Positions 1-9,159 of a stretch of 64,000 nucleotides of DNA are shown here, in pieces (within the stretch, counting starts at the first letter, position 1; every line of letters begins with the position of its first letter). The position numbers were made by a program, and so were the translations under genes. The notes below the pieces were generated by a model. The model did not search any database. It was not told the DNA's origin and saw only the letters and a list, made by a program, of their open reading frames with translations. The DNA is from Marivirga sericea (GTDB lineage: Bacteria; Bacteroidota; Bacteroidia; Cytophagales; Cyclobacteriaceae), in NCBI RefSeq assembly GCF_900177665.1, contig NZ_FXAW01000005.1, positions 1-64,000 on the forward strand, given 5' to 3'.

Positions 1-3000
1 GGTACTACTGTAACTTTGACCATGACCGTCTCTGGTAATGGAAGCTGTGATCCTGCTGTGGATACGAAAGATTTGATTATTAATGCTTTGCCTACCGCTA
101 ATATCACCACAACAGCTACAGAGGTCTGCGAAGCTGACCCGTTTACTTTATCTGGTACAATTGGTGGTGGTGCTGATACCGGTGAGTGGAGGTTCAATTC
201 AAGCCAATCCACGCAAGCTTTAAATTCAGGCACGCTTTCTTCAACTACAAATAATAGTGGAACTTGGGAAGCTGTATTCACCCCCAACAGTTCTCATACG
301 GGAAATAATGTCATTTTTGAGTTTGTCGCATCGGGTTCTTTAACTTGTTCTGTTGATGTAAAAGATATCACATTAAATATCAGATCCCTACCAAGTACAA
401 TTGATCAATCATACTTCTTGTGTGAGGATGTTGCAGGGGACGGACTAACAAATGTAGACCTTACTGAATACAATGACGATGTTACAGTTGAACCAGCAGC
501 AAACGTCACAATAGAATGGTATACTAACAGTACATTGACGAACATGGTGATTGATGAAACAGATGAAAATGTCAGCAATGGTTCAAGTTATTATGCTAAA
601 ATTACATTCTTATCAACCACTTGTTTTGACGTTGCAAAAGTTGATTTTGCAGTAAATCCACTTCCTTTAGTTAATGCTCTAACTAAGGCGTATTGCGAAG
701 ATGATTTTGAAGACAACCAAGCTACGGTAGATTTAACATTTTTAAATCCAGAAATCAATAATCAAGCAGGAAATTATTCGTTTGAATGGTTCACTTCTTC
801 TGATCTAAGTTCAGCTAATCAGATAACTGGTATAGATTTATCTAATTATATCGTTACCAATGCATTGCAGCTTTATGTAAATGTAATTAATGATGATACA
901 GGATGCGAAAATAATACCACAGTGGATTTTCAGGTGTTACCTGAACCTGATCTTGATACTCCATCTGATATCACTGTCTGCTCTTTCGAGAACATCTCAA
1001 CGAATTTCTCAACATCAAACTTAACGGGAGTAACTTATTCTTGGACGAACGATAACGGTGCTACTGGAATACCTTTAAGCGGAACAGGTAACATCAATGC
1101 TACCGTTAATGAAAACGTTACAGGAGCAGATATCGTGAGTAATATTACAGTAACTGCCACCAAAGACGGGTGCGTTGGTGATATTAAATCTTTTATTGTA
1201 ACTGTTAATCCAAAACCAGTAATTACTACTGAACTTTCAAGACAAATATGTTCAGGAGATGAAATTTTACCCATTGGCTTTTCTGATGATTCAGGAGGAA
1301 GTAGTACGATCACTTGGACTGCAACTAATGCTGCTGCCATCGGTCTACCTGCTAGCTCGGGCTCAGGTAATACACCTGCATTTACAGCAAACACTAATAA
1401 CACAACTGCAACTATTATTTCCAATATCACAGTCACTAGCAATTGGAATGGTTGCGTCAGTGATCAAATGAATTTTCAAATACGCTTACTACCTACACCA
1501 CTAATAAATGCTGTTTCAGATGAAGTGCTCTGTTCTGGGGAAAATTATATCGTTAATTTCACTAATAGTTTGCCAACTGGTACTACTTATGATTGGGTCA
1601 ATGACAACACCAATATTGGATTAGCAGCTTCAGGATCAGGAGATATAAGCTTCACAGCTCCAACAAATACCACCGGCACTAGTATCGTTGCTAATATAAT
1701 TGTTACTCCATTTAATAATTCATGCGAAGGTCCTCAAGAAACATTTACGCTAACATTAAACCCAACACCGGTTTTTGTGCCATTACCAAATGTAGAATAT
1801 TGCTCCGAAGAATTTGTATCTATACCTATTTCAACAGATTTAACGGATGTAAATTTAAGTCTGAGTGTTTCAGACAATTCTATATTTTCAACAGGTCCCG
1901 TTTTAAATGCAGGTAATATTGAGTTTACGACTGCTGTAAACACTTCAGGAGCTGATATTAATTCGAATATTATTGTCACAGCGGAAAAAAATAGCTGTCA
2001 AAATAGTGAGGTTTTTGAAGTTAAATTGAAGTACCGACCTGTTGTAAGCAGTGAATCAGATCTGCTTGATTTATGCTCAGGAGATTTGCTGCCGGCCATT
2101 AACTTCTCTCACGATTCCGGAATAGGAAATTTTACATGGGAGCTTACCAATTCAGCTTTAATTGGTGATAATACACCAGCGTCAGGAGCTGGTAATTTCC
2201 CTGGCTTTCAACTTGCTGAGAACTTAACTGGTTCTGAAATTGATGGATACATAAAGTATTTCAGCACAAATAGAGGTTGTATTAGTAGTACCGACTCCTT
2301 CAAAATCACACTTAAACCCGCCCCTGTAGTCCTAAATGAGGATGTAGTTTTCTACGCTGGTGACCAAGCCAACGTTGAATTTCTATCAAACACTGAGGAA
2401 GATACTGACTTCTATTGGAGCAATAATCAAACCTCAATTGGGATTAATAATGTGCAAGGAAATACTGAAAATATTGAAAACAACACTATAACTCCGAATG
2501 GATTTATTGCTACTAATCCATTTACTTCTGATGATAATATAGCAGTTATCACAGTATACGGAATAACTAATGGATGTAAGGGTCCTGACAGACAATTTAG
2601 AATAATCGTAAAACCAAACCCAGTAATTGAAATAAGCTATCAAAACGTATGCGAAATAGATAATGCTGTAAAACTCGGTTTTAATACCAGTTTTAACGAT
2701 TTAGAATCAGATAGTATAGTTGCGTATAGTTGGAGTGTTCCTGATAATCCTGAGCTCGAAATTCAAAACGATACCGTCCAGTTTAATTCACCTGGAAGGA
2801 AGAATGTCCGTTTGGAAGTCCAAACAGCATTAAATCGAACTTTTACGTCAAACTATACGGTAGAGGTCTGGAATGTTGAAAATATTAATTTCACAACCAC
2901 TAATGTGTCTACCAGTACTGCTGGAGACTCTACTGGAACAAAGTTTTCCCCTACTGTACAACTAGACCCGTCAATTTCAAATGATATTGTAGAACTCAGT

Positions 3001-4743
3001 TATGAATGGGACTTTGGAGATCCGACAAGCGGAACTAGAAATGTTTCTTCTGACAGAGAGCCTATTCATAATTACGAAACTCCAGGGGTATACAGTGTCA
3101 CATTGTCTGTTATTGCTGAAGGATTATCTGAGGGCGCAATTGATTCTTGTGTGATTACACAAGTTAACCTGATTAACATTGTAGAATCGGTGGATGTATT
3201 TCCTTATATTGAAGATTTTGAAGACGGACCTGCCGGCTGGGGTTCTAATCCTGGCAGCAGTATTGGATCCTCATGGACTTATATTCAAGATAATACGGCT
3301 AACTACTTTAGTAATAGCAAAAATAATAGTAGGGTTTGGGGAACAGTTTTGAATGAAAGACAAGCAGGGTTTTTCAGAGATGAAAATTCATATCTACAAA
3401 CGCCTAACTTTGATTTTTCTGGATTGGATAAACCCATGATCGCTTTTGATATGTGGCTAGATGTTGAAGACCAAAATAGAGCGGGTGCAATAATAGAATA
3501 TTCTACAGATGATGTCAATTGGCAAATTCTAGGTGATATTGGTGATCCGTTAAATTGGTATAATACAAATACCTTGAATGCTATTGGGGGTGAAATTTCT
3601 AATGAAGATCAAATTGCATGGTCTTACTACCAAGACGAAGAATGGCAATGGAAAAGAGTAGCATATCCTCTAGATCAATTAAAAACATTAGAAAGTACTA
3701 TATTTTTTAGAATTAATTTCAAGGGCAACGATAATGAGAATTCAAGTGGTATAGCTATCGATAACTTCTATGTTGGAGAGAGACAGAAATTGGTAGTATT
3801 AGAAAACTTCACCAATTTAAATTCAGTAAATTACATTAATAATCGCAGCAATTTACAAAACTTAAGATCATCTGAATTAAATAAAGACATTCTTCCGCTT
3901 AATTTTCACATATCCATCCCATCACCAGATTCAGTCAATTTGAGAAATTCTGTTGAAATGGATGCTAGGGCAAGTTTATACAGTATTGAAGAAAGCCCGA
4001 AAATTCACATAGATGGAGAATTGTTTGAAGAGGAAATTTACTTGGTAGGTGGTGAATTAACAAATGAAGTAAAGAATGTTATTACTAGCAGATCATTACT
4101 AGAACCTACTAATTTAGTGGATTTAAAAATTGACACAAGTGCAAATACAAATAGTATAAGATTCAGCGCGACTTTGGATCCTCACGTAGACACCACCACA
4201 CTAATGGCTTATTTCTTCATTATTGAAAAATCTACAACCCCAGTGAGTGAGTTGAATAATATCGTGAGAAAAATACTGCCGAGTATCAATGGCATTACAC
4301 TAAACGATCTTTCTGAGAGAACTACTATGAATTTTGAATGGGAGGTAAATTCAATTTATACTAATGACGACTTAGCAATAGTATCAATTGTTCAAGAGAG
4401 AAATACAAACAGAATAGTTGAAGTTAAGGTTAATGACATTGAAGAAATTAAAATCCCTGATAATATACTAAGCATTGAAGATGGCTTTAATTCAATCGGC
4501 ATCAGCCTATACCCTAATCCTAGTAGAGGCAATGTAAATTTGAAATTTAATAGACAGTTAGACTCTGAGCTTAAAGTAATTGTTTTTGACACTAATGGTA
4601 AAATAGTAAAAACGACCTCTATTCTTAAAGGAAGTATAGAAACAGAACTTAATCTAAACGGAATAGCATCAGGAGTTTATCATATCATTACCAAAACTTC
4701 AAAGGGCCAATTAAATAGACAAAAAGTAGTCATATTGGATTAA
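1..4743 (+). CDS. Giant PKD-repeat T9SS-secreted protein, 5' truncated by the window
   Basis: The frame is open to the first base of the window, so the gene begins upstream; 1580 residues are visible. It is probably an extracellular or surface adhesin-like protein exported by type IX secretion. From about residue 310 to 870 it carries roughly six PKD-like repeats of 85-95 residues. Each begins with a Cys-Ser-Gly-like motif, contains a G-S-G step and ends in an N-P-x-P linker. A canonical PKD domain with the core WDFGDP lies near residue 1000. A jelly-roll-like segment opening with DFEDGPAGW follows (about 1065-1240). The last 80 residues form a T9SS type A sorting domain starting LYPNPSRGN. 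Asn, Thr and Ser are very abundant. The ligand is unknown, and the missing N-terminus would contain the signal peptide. Confidence 0.9.
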   Translation, partial: GTTVTLTMTVSGNGSCDPAVDTKDLIINALPTANITTTATEVCEADPFTLSGTIGGGADTGEWRFNSSQSTQALNSGTLSSTTNNSGTWEAVFTPNSSHTGNNVIFEFVASGSLTCSVDVKDITLNIRSLPSTIDQSYFLCEDVAGDGLTNVDLTEYNDDVTVEPAANVTIEWYTNSTLTNMVIDETDENVSNGSSYYAKITFLSTTCFDVAKVDFAVNPLPLVNALTKAYCEDDFEDNQATVDLTFLNPEINNQAGNYSFEWFTSSDLSSANQITGIDLSNYIVTNALQLYVNVINDDTGCENNTTVDFQVLPEPDLDTPSDITVCSFENISTNFSTSNLTGVTYSWTNDNGATGIPLSGTGNINATVNENVTGADIVSNITVTATKDGCVGDIKSFIVTVNPKPVITTELSRQICSGDEILPIGFSDDSGGSSTITWTATNAAAIGLPASSGSGNTPAFTANTNNTTATIISNITVTSNWNGCVSDQMNFQIRLLPTPLINAVSDEVLCSGENYIVNFTNSLPTGTTYDWVNDNTNIGLAASGSGDISFTAPTNTTGTSIVANIIVTPFNNSCEGPQETFTLTLNPTPVFVPLPNVEYCSEEFVSIPISTDLTDVNLSLSVSDNSIFSTGPVLNAGNIEFTTAVNTSGADINSNIIVTAEKNSCQNSEVFEVKLKYRPVVSSESDLLDLCSGDLLPAINFSHDSGIGNFTWELTNSALIGDNTPASGAGNFPGFQLAENLTGSEIDGYIKYFSTNRGCISSTDSFKITLKPAPVVLNEDVVFYAGDQANVEFLSNTEEDTDFYWSNNQTSIGINNVQGNTENIENNTITPNGFIATNPFTSDDNIAVITVYGITNGCKGPDRQFRIIVKPNPVIEISYQNVCEIDNAVKLGFNTSFNDLESDSIVAYSWSVPDNPELEIQNDTVQFNSPGRKNVRLEVQTALNRTFTSNYTVEVWNVENINFTTTNVSTSTAGDSTGTKFSPTVQLDPSISNDIVELSYEWDFGDPTSGTRNVSSDREPIHNYETPGVYSVTLSVIAEGLSEGAIDSCVITQVNLINIVESVDVFPYIEDFEDGPAGWGSNPGSSIGSSWTYIQDNTANYFSNSKNNSRVWGTVLNERQAGFFRDENSYLQTPNFDFSGLDKPMIAFDMWLDVEDQNRAGAIIEYSTDDVNWQILGDIGDPLNWYNTNTLNAIGGEISNEDQIAWSYYQDEEWQWKRVAYPLDQLKTLESTIFFRINFKGNDNENSSGIAIDNFYVGERQKLVVLENFTNLNSVNYINNRSNLQNLRSSELNKDILPLNFHISIPSPDSVNLRNSVEMDARASLYSIEESPKIHIDGELFEEEIYLVGGELTNEVKNVITSRSLLEPTNLVDLKIDTSANTNSIRFSATLDPHVDTTTLMAYFFIIEKSTTPVSELNNIVRKILPSINGITLNDLSERTTMNFEWEVNSIYTNDDLAIVSIVQERNTNRIVEVKVNDIEEIKIPDNILSIEDGFNSIGISLYPNPSRGNVNLKFNRQLDSELKVIVFDTNGKIVKTTSILKGSIETELNLNGIASGVYHIITKTSKGQLNRQKVVILD

Positions 4744-4939
4744 GTTCTGAATTTTAAAAATGACTATCAAAAATATTCAAAATTCTAAACTATATTTAAA
4801 TAGTGGCGTTATTTGACTTAAACAATTTAATATAGCACTGATAGGTGATAATGCATTCACAGTTTTATTAAAGTATTTTTTTACTTATTTTCGTGAATTC
4901 TTAAACCATTGTTTCAAAATTAATATAATTAGATTATAC

Positions 4940-6226
4940 ATGTCAGATCACGCAAAATTATCATACGCAGGAAAAGATTACGACTTACCAGTTATTGAAG
5001 GTAGCGAAAAAGAGATAGCTGTCGATATTAGTAAACTCAGAGCGGATAGTGGCCTTATTACTATCGATCCAGGCTTTAAAAATACTGGGTCTACTAAAAG
5101 TGCGATAACCTTTTTGAACGGTGAAGAAGGAATCTTGCGATATAGGGGATACTCTATTGAAGAATTAGCAGAAAAATCTTCTTTTCTTGAAGTGTCATAT
5201 TTATTGATTTACGGTGAACTACCTACTAAATCTGAATTAGAACATTTTCAAAATGAAATCACAACTCACACATTAGTTCATGAGGATATTAAAAAAATAT
5301 TAGACGGTTTCCCATCTAATGCACATCCGATGGGTGTTTTATCTTCTTTAGTGTGTTCATTAACAGCATTTTATCCTGAATCGTTAGATCCAAACAGATC
5401 TTCTAAGGAAGTAGATTTAAGTATTATCAGAATACTCTCTAAAATGCCAACTTTTGCAGCTTGGGCTTTTAAAAATCAAATCGGTCATCCTGTTAATTAC
5501 CCAGATAATGAATTAGATTATCAGTCTAATTTCCTTAAAATGATGTTCGCTTTACCAGCCGAGAAATATAAGGTGAATCCAGTTGTGGCGAAAGCACTTA
5601 ATACTCTATTGATTCTACATGCTGATCACGAGCAAAATTGTTCTACCTCTACTGTAAGAGTTGTTGGTAGTTCACAGGCAAGTTTGTATGCTTCCATTTC
5701 TGCAGGAATCAACGCTCTTTGGGGACCATTACATGGTGGCGCCAATCAAGCTGTGCTAGAAATGTTAGAGCAAATCGAAGAAGCTGGTGGAGATACTGCT
5801 AAATTTATTGCTAAAGCCAAAGATAAAAATGATCCTTTCCGCTTGATGGGATTTGGGCACAGAGTTTATAAGAATTTTGATCCTAGAGCTAAAATTATTA
5901 AAAAAGCAGCTGATGATGTATTAGATCAACTTGGTGTTGATGATCCATTATTAAATATTGCTAAAGAGTTGGAACAAATCGCATTAAAAGATGAGTATTT
6001 CGTTGAGAAAAAACTTTATCCAAATGTTGATTTCTACTCAGGTATTATCTACCGCGCGATGGGAATACCTACCGAAATGTTTACCGTTATGTTTGCACTA
6101 GGTCGTCTACCAGGTTGGATTGCTCAATGGAAAGAAATGAGAGAAAATAATGAACCAATTGGAAGACCAAGACAGGTATACACTGGTGAAAATTTGAGAT
6201 CTTATGTTGATCTAAGCAAAAGATAA
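4940..6226 (+). CDS. gltA: Citrate synthase
   Basis: Condenses oxaloacetate with acetyl-CoA to citrate, the entry step of the TCA cycle, in the cytosol. The 428-residue length is normal for the bacterial hexameric (type II) class. The catalytic triad is visible: His265 in GPLHGGANQ, His307 in FGHRVYK and Asp364 in NVDFYSG, close to the His264/His305/Asp362 numbering of the E. coli enzyme. The N-terminal 50 residues form the small beta domain typical of this class. The ATG at 4940 has no strong Shine-Dalgarno site, which is usual in this phylum. A hairpin terminator follows directly, so the gene is probably transcribed largely by itself, although the next genes run in the same direction. Confidence 0.97.
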   Translation: MSDHAKLSYAGKDYDLPVIEGSEKEIAVDISKLRADSGLITIDPGFKNTGSTKSAITFLNGEEGILRYRGYSIEELAEKSSFLEVSYLLIYGELPTKSELEHFQNEITTHTLVHEDIKKILDGFPSNAHPMGVLSSLVCSLTAFYPESLDPNRSSKEVDLSIIRILSKMPTFAAWAFKNQIGHPVNYPDNELDYQSNFLKMMFALPAEKYKVNPVVAKALNTLLILHADHEQNCSTSTVRVVGSSQASLYASISAGINALWGPLHGGANQAVLEMLEQIEEAGGDTAKFIAKAKDKNDPFRLMGFGHRVYKNFDPRAKIIKKAADDVLDQLGVDDPLLNIAKELEQIALKDEYFVEKKLYPNVDFYSGIIYRAMGIPTEMFTVMFALGRLPGWIAQWKEMRENNEPIGRPRQVYTGENLRSYVDLSKR

Positions 6227-6250
6227 ATAAAATCATTTCAGATATTTTTA

Positions 6251-6282
6251 AAGTCAATCTATGAATATAGGTTGGCTTTTTT
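6251..6282 (+). terminator. Intrinsic terminator after citrate synthase
   Basis: A 12-bp stem (6251-6262 with 6267-6278, including two G-U pairs) closes a GAAT loop and is followed by a run of T. It lies 24 bases after the citrate synthase stop codon. Confidence 0.75.
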
Positions 6283-6312
6283 AATTTTACAGAAATTATA
6301 AAACAATTACTT

Positions 6313-6573
6313 ATGAGCATACAAGAAGATTTCAAAAAAGCAGCCGAAAGGTCTAAATCCAATATTAAAGAAAAACCTTCTAATGAAGATCTTTTAAAGC
6401 TTTATGCTTTATATAAACAAGGTGAAGAGGGTGATGTAAAAGGAGAAAGACCAGGTGGGTTTGACTTTAAAGCTATTGCAAAATATAACGCTTGGGAAGA
6501 ATTAAAAGGTAAATCAACCGAAGAATCCATGAAAGAATATATAGACTTAGTAAATAAACTTGCAGAGGAGTAA
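6313..6573 (+). CDS. Acyl-CoA-binding protein (ACBP)
   Basis: An 86-residue cytosolic protein, the standard length for the four-helix ACBP family that binds and buffers long-chain acyl-CoA thioesters. Family hallmarks are present in order: LYALYKQ in helix 2, then GD and the ERPGGFDF segment, then KYNAWE and a G-K pair in helix 3 (the usual acyl-CoA-contacting KWDAW-G-K region). ACBP is common in eukaryotes and scattered in bacteria. Its placement between citrate synthase and an aminotransferase suggests a housekeeping acyl-CoA role rather than a pathway-specific one. The gene ends inside a 24-bp tandem duplication that also forms the start of the next gene. Confidence 0.93.
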   Translation: MSIQEDFKKAAERSKSNIKEKPSNEDLLKLYALYKQGEEGDVKGERPGGFDFKAIAKYNAWEELKGKSTEESMKEYIDLVNKLAEE

Positions 6574-6600
6574 AAGAATAAACTTGCAGAAATCTGAAAA
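6553..6600 (+). repeat. 24-bp imperfect tandem duplication over a gene junction
   Basis: Two adjacent 24-bp units (6553-6576 and 6577-6600) begin with the same 14 bases and then diverge. The first unit contains the ACBP stop codon. The second contains the likely TTG start (6584) of the aminotransferase. Because the period is eight codons, a TTG occurs in the aminotransferase frame in both copies (6560 and 6584). Confidence 0.7.
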
Positions 6601-7777
6601 AGACATATTTTTAAATAACATAGCACAAACCACTCCCTTTCCATTTCTTTTGGAGGTAGAGACTGCTAATGGTATTTACTTGCACACCACTGACGGAAAA
6701 TCCTATATGGACCTTATTTCAGGTGTTGCGGTCAGTAACTTAGGACATCAACATCCTAAAGTAATTGATGCAGTAAAAAAACAATTGGAGAAGCATATGC
6801 ACATCATGGTTTATGGTGAGTATGTGCAGTCTTCAGTTAATGAATTAGCTAAAATTCTTACGGATCATTTACCTCAACATCTCAATAGTGTTTATTTTTG
6901 CAATAGTGGGGCCGAATCTATTGAAGGTGCTTTGAAACTAGCTAAACGTGTAACTGGTAGAACAGAATTACTTTCCTTTCGTGGTGCCTATCATGGAAGT
7001 ACTCACGGAGCCCTCAGCATTTCATCTAACGAAAAGAAAAAGTATAGATTTAGACCGCTCTTGCCCGATGTAGGATTTTTAAGATTAAATAATTTTGAGG
7101 ATCTAAACATAATTACTGATAAAACAGCTTGTATTGTAATTGAGACGATCCAAGGAGATGCTGGAATCAGAATTCCTGAAAAGCAATTTCTAGAAGCACT
7201 ACGCAAAAAATGTGACGAGACTGGAGCAATGCTGATTATGGATGAAATCCAGTCTGGTATAGGCAGAACTGGAAAGTTATTCGCCTTGGAACATTTTGGA
7301 GTGGAACCAGACATTTTATGTACTGCAAAAGCACTGGGCGGTGGATTACCCCTAGGGGCTTTTATTTCTAAAAAAGACTATATGGATTTGTTTACTAAAA
7401 ATCCGATGTTAGGTCATATCAATACTTTTGGCGGAAATCCTATGAGTTGCGCTGCAGCTGTTGCTACAATTAAAGTGATTTTAGAAGATGGTTTCCTTGA
7501 CGAAGTAGAACGAAAAGGAGCTAAATTTGAACAGCTCATTAATCATTCTGCTATTGTGGAAATAAGAAGAAAAGGAATGATGTTCGCCTTTGAATTTGAG
7601 AATGAAGAAATTGTAAGCGAAATCGTCAAAGAATGCTTAAGCAATGGAGTAATCTGCTTTTGGTTTTTATCGTGCCCTAATAGTTTTAGAATAGCTCCTC
7701 CCCTTACCATAAAGGATGAAGAAATTGAGAATGCTTGTCTAATTATTAATGATGCTATCGAAAAAGTCGTTAATTGA
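6584..7777 (+). CDS. Class III PLP-dependent aminotransferase
   Basis: A fold-type I aminotransferase of the acetylornithine/ornithine/4-aminobutyrate group (subgroup II, class III). Visible features are the N-terminal substrate-binding loop ending in SGVAVSNLGHQHP, the phosphate-binding CNSGAESIEGALKLAK segment, the Asp of DEIQSGIGRTGK that pairs with the pyridine nitrogen, and the PLP lysine in TAKALGGGLPLGA (Lys249 from the start used here). I chose TTG 6584 (397 residues) because it lies after the ACBP stop. TTG 6560, in the duplicated upstream unit, would add eight residues and overlap ACBP. The substrate cannot be assigned: no arginine or lysine pathway genes lie beside it. Confidence 0.88.
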   Translation: MQKSEKDIFLNNIAQTTPFPFLLEVETANGIYLHTTDGKSYMDLISGVAVSNLGHQHPKVIDAVKKQLEKHMHIMVYGEYVQSSVNELAKILTDHLPQHLNSVYFCNSGAESIEGALKLAKRVTGRTELLSFRGAYHGSTHGALSISSNEKKKYRFRPLLPDVGFLRLNNFEDLNIITDKTACIVIETIQGDAGIRIPEKQFLEALRKKCDETGAMLIMDEIQSGIGRTGKLFALEHFGVEPDILCTAKALGGGLPLGAFISKKDYMDLFTKNPMLGHINTFGGNPMSCAAAVATIKVILEDGFLDEVERKGAKFEQLINHSAIVEIRRKGMMFAFEFENEEIVSEIVKECLSNGVICFWFLSCPNSFRIAPPLTIKDEEIENACLIINDAIEKVVN

Positions 7778-7821
7778 ACAGTCTTATTCTAACAATCTTA
7801 GTTAATCATTAATTTTACTAA

Positions 7822-8493
7822 ATGACTGAACAAAAAGTTTTAAAGGCATATGACAAGGATCAACTTGAAAAGTTATTAGAAAATCTTGAGCTACAGTACG
7901 GAAGTTTGGAATATGATAGTTTAAAACACCAGCTTTCATTTCCAGATAAACAATCATTATCAATCCGTTTGCCCTTTAGCTTCAATTATCTTAATGAAAA
8001 AGTAGTTCATTCAAATTTCCTTATTATTTTAATTCACTCAGGAGAAGCTAGTTTGGCATATTCTGAGGAAGATCAGATAGCGGAGCATAAAATGGTAAAG
8101 GCGTACATGGTTCGTCAAAAGCAAGGCAAAAGTCAAATCAAACACCTTAAAACAAAAGGGAAATCAAAGGCGGGATCAAGAGTGAGACTTGCAGGGACAG
8201 ATCACTTCTTCGAAGAAATCAATGAAAAAATTACTGAGTGGGACGAATATCATGAGATTGAAAAAATTGCAATTAGCTGCAATAAAACTTTACAACCTTA
8301 CTTTTTCAACAGACCCGATGCTGCACTACTTAAGAATGATAGCAGACTATTTAAAATTCCAAAACATATACAAGAAGCCAACTATGATAATTTAACTTCC
8401 ATACACAACTATCTTATTTCAACAGAGTTTAAGTTTGATGATTCTTATAAAGAATTCATCACTAAATTAATTTCTGAAATAGATAATGAGTAA
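7822..8493 (+). CDS. VLRF1-type peptidyl-tRNA release factor (bacteroidetes VLRF1, Vms1/ANKZF1-like)
   Basis: A 223-residue soluble protein that I assign to the bVLRF1 family, relatives of the eukaryotic Vms1/ANKZF1 release factors. Those cleave peptidyl-tRNA on 60S subunits during ribosome quality control. The diagnostic part is residues 95-125: RQKQGKSQ followed by a Lys/Gly/Ser-rich stretch with KSKAGSRVR. This matches the conserved G-x-S-Q loop, whose Gln (Gln105 here) is the catalytic-type residue in Vms1, and the downstream S-A-G-S-x-x-R motif. No metal site or membrane segment is visible. Its stop overlaps the start of the next gene by eight bases, implying co-translation with the thioredoxin. 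The family call rests on motif recognition and the cellular role is inferred. Confidence 0.75.
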   Translation: MTEQKVLKAYDKDQLEKLLENLELQYGSLEYDSLKHQLSFPDKQSLSIRLPFSFNYLNEKVVHSNFLIILIHSGEASLAYSEEDQIAEHKMVKAYMVRQKQGKSQIKHLKTKGKSKAGSRVRLAGTDHFFEEINEKITEWDEYHEIEKIAISCNKTLQPYFFNRPDAALLKNDSRLFKIPKHIQEANYDNLTSIHNYLISTEFKFDDSYKEFITKLISEIDNE

Positions 8494-9058
8494 AAAAATA
8501 AATTGGAAGAAAGAGGCTATAAGCTGGGGCCTAATGATTGCCATTTTTGGAACTTTATATCTTACTGGTTGGCATACTCCAGTGATGGGTAAAATTCAGT
8601 CGTGGTTTTTGGCTACCCATATATTTACCCCTTCAATTGAAGAAGAACATAAAACTCCCTTCAATTTTGATGGCATTTTGATCACTCCAGAAGGAGAAAG
8701 AATTGCTTATAGTGAACTCAAAGACAAAACAATCTTTATCAATTATTGGGCAACGTGGTGCCCACCTTGTTTAGGCGAAATGCCTCATATTGAGAAGCTT
8801 TACTTACAACTAAAAGACAACCCTGACGTGGTCTTTTTAATGGTTTCAAAAGACAGTGAATTTAATAAAGCTATTAAATTCAAGGCCAAAAAGGAGTATG
8901 AACTGCCCATTTTTCAAGAATTGAAAAGCCCAACTCAGTTACAATCACAAATATTACCCACAACCTTTGTCATTAAAAATGAAAAAATCGCTTTTAGAAA
9001 AGAAGGCATGAGTAACTTTAATACCGAAGATTTTAAGAACTTCTTGATAGAGAATTAG
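8486..9058 (+). CDS. Membrane-anchored TlpA/ResA-like thioredoxin
   Basis: A 190-residue redox protein. One hydrophobic segment near residues 11-28 anchors it in the inner membrane, and the thioredoxin fold probably faces the periplasm. The active site is WCPPC with Cys92 and Cys95, and the cis-Pro loop is in ILPTTFVI. Proteins of this type reduce or isomerise disulfides during cytochrome c maturation or general envelope redox control. The start ATG lies inside the end of the VLRF1 gene (8-base overlap), so the two are translationally coupled. No cytochrome-maturation genes are adjacent, so the client is unknown. Confidence 0.88.
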   Translation: MSKKINWKKEAISWGLMIAIFGTLYLTGWHTPVMGKIQSWFLATHIFTPSIEEEHKTPFNFDGILITPEGERIAYSELKDKTIFINYWATWCPPCLGEMPHIEKLYLQLKDNPDVVFLMVSKDSEFNKAIKFKAKKEYELPIFQELKSPTQLQSQILPTTFVIKNEKIAFRKEGMSNFNTEDFKNFLIEN

Positions 9059-9159
9059 ATTTTCAAAAAGTTCATAATTAATTCAAATCCAAATTGGTTT
9101 ATAACGGTAAACCCATTATTTTAGAACGAATATTAAAAAATCATATAAATTAGTTTGAG

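Noticed and set aside
1035-1442. Minus-strand open frame of 135 codons inside the PKD-repeat protein
   Set aside because: It is the antisense of a low-stop Thr/Asn/Ser-rich coding repeat; similar antisense frames occur over other repeats in the same gene.
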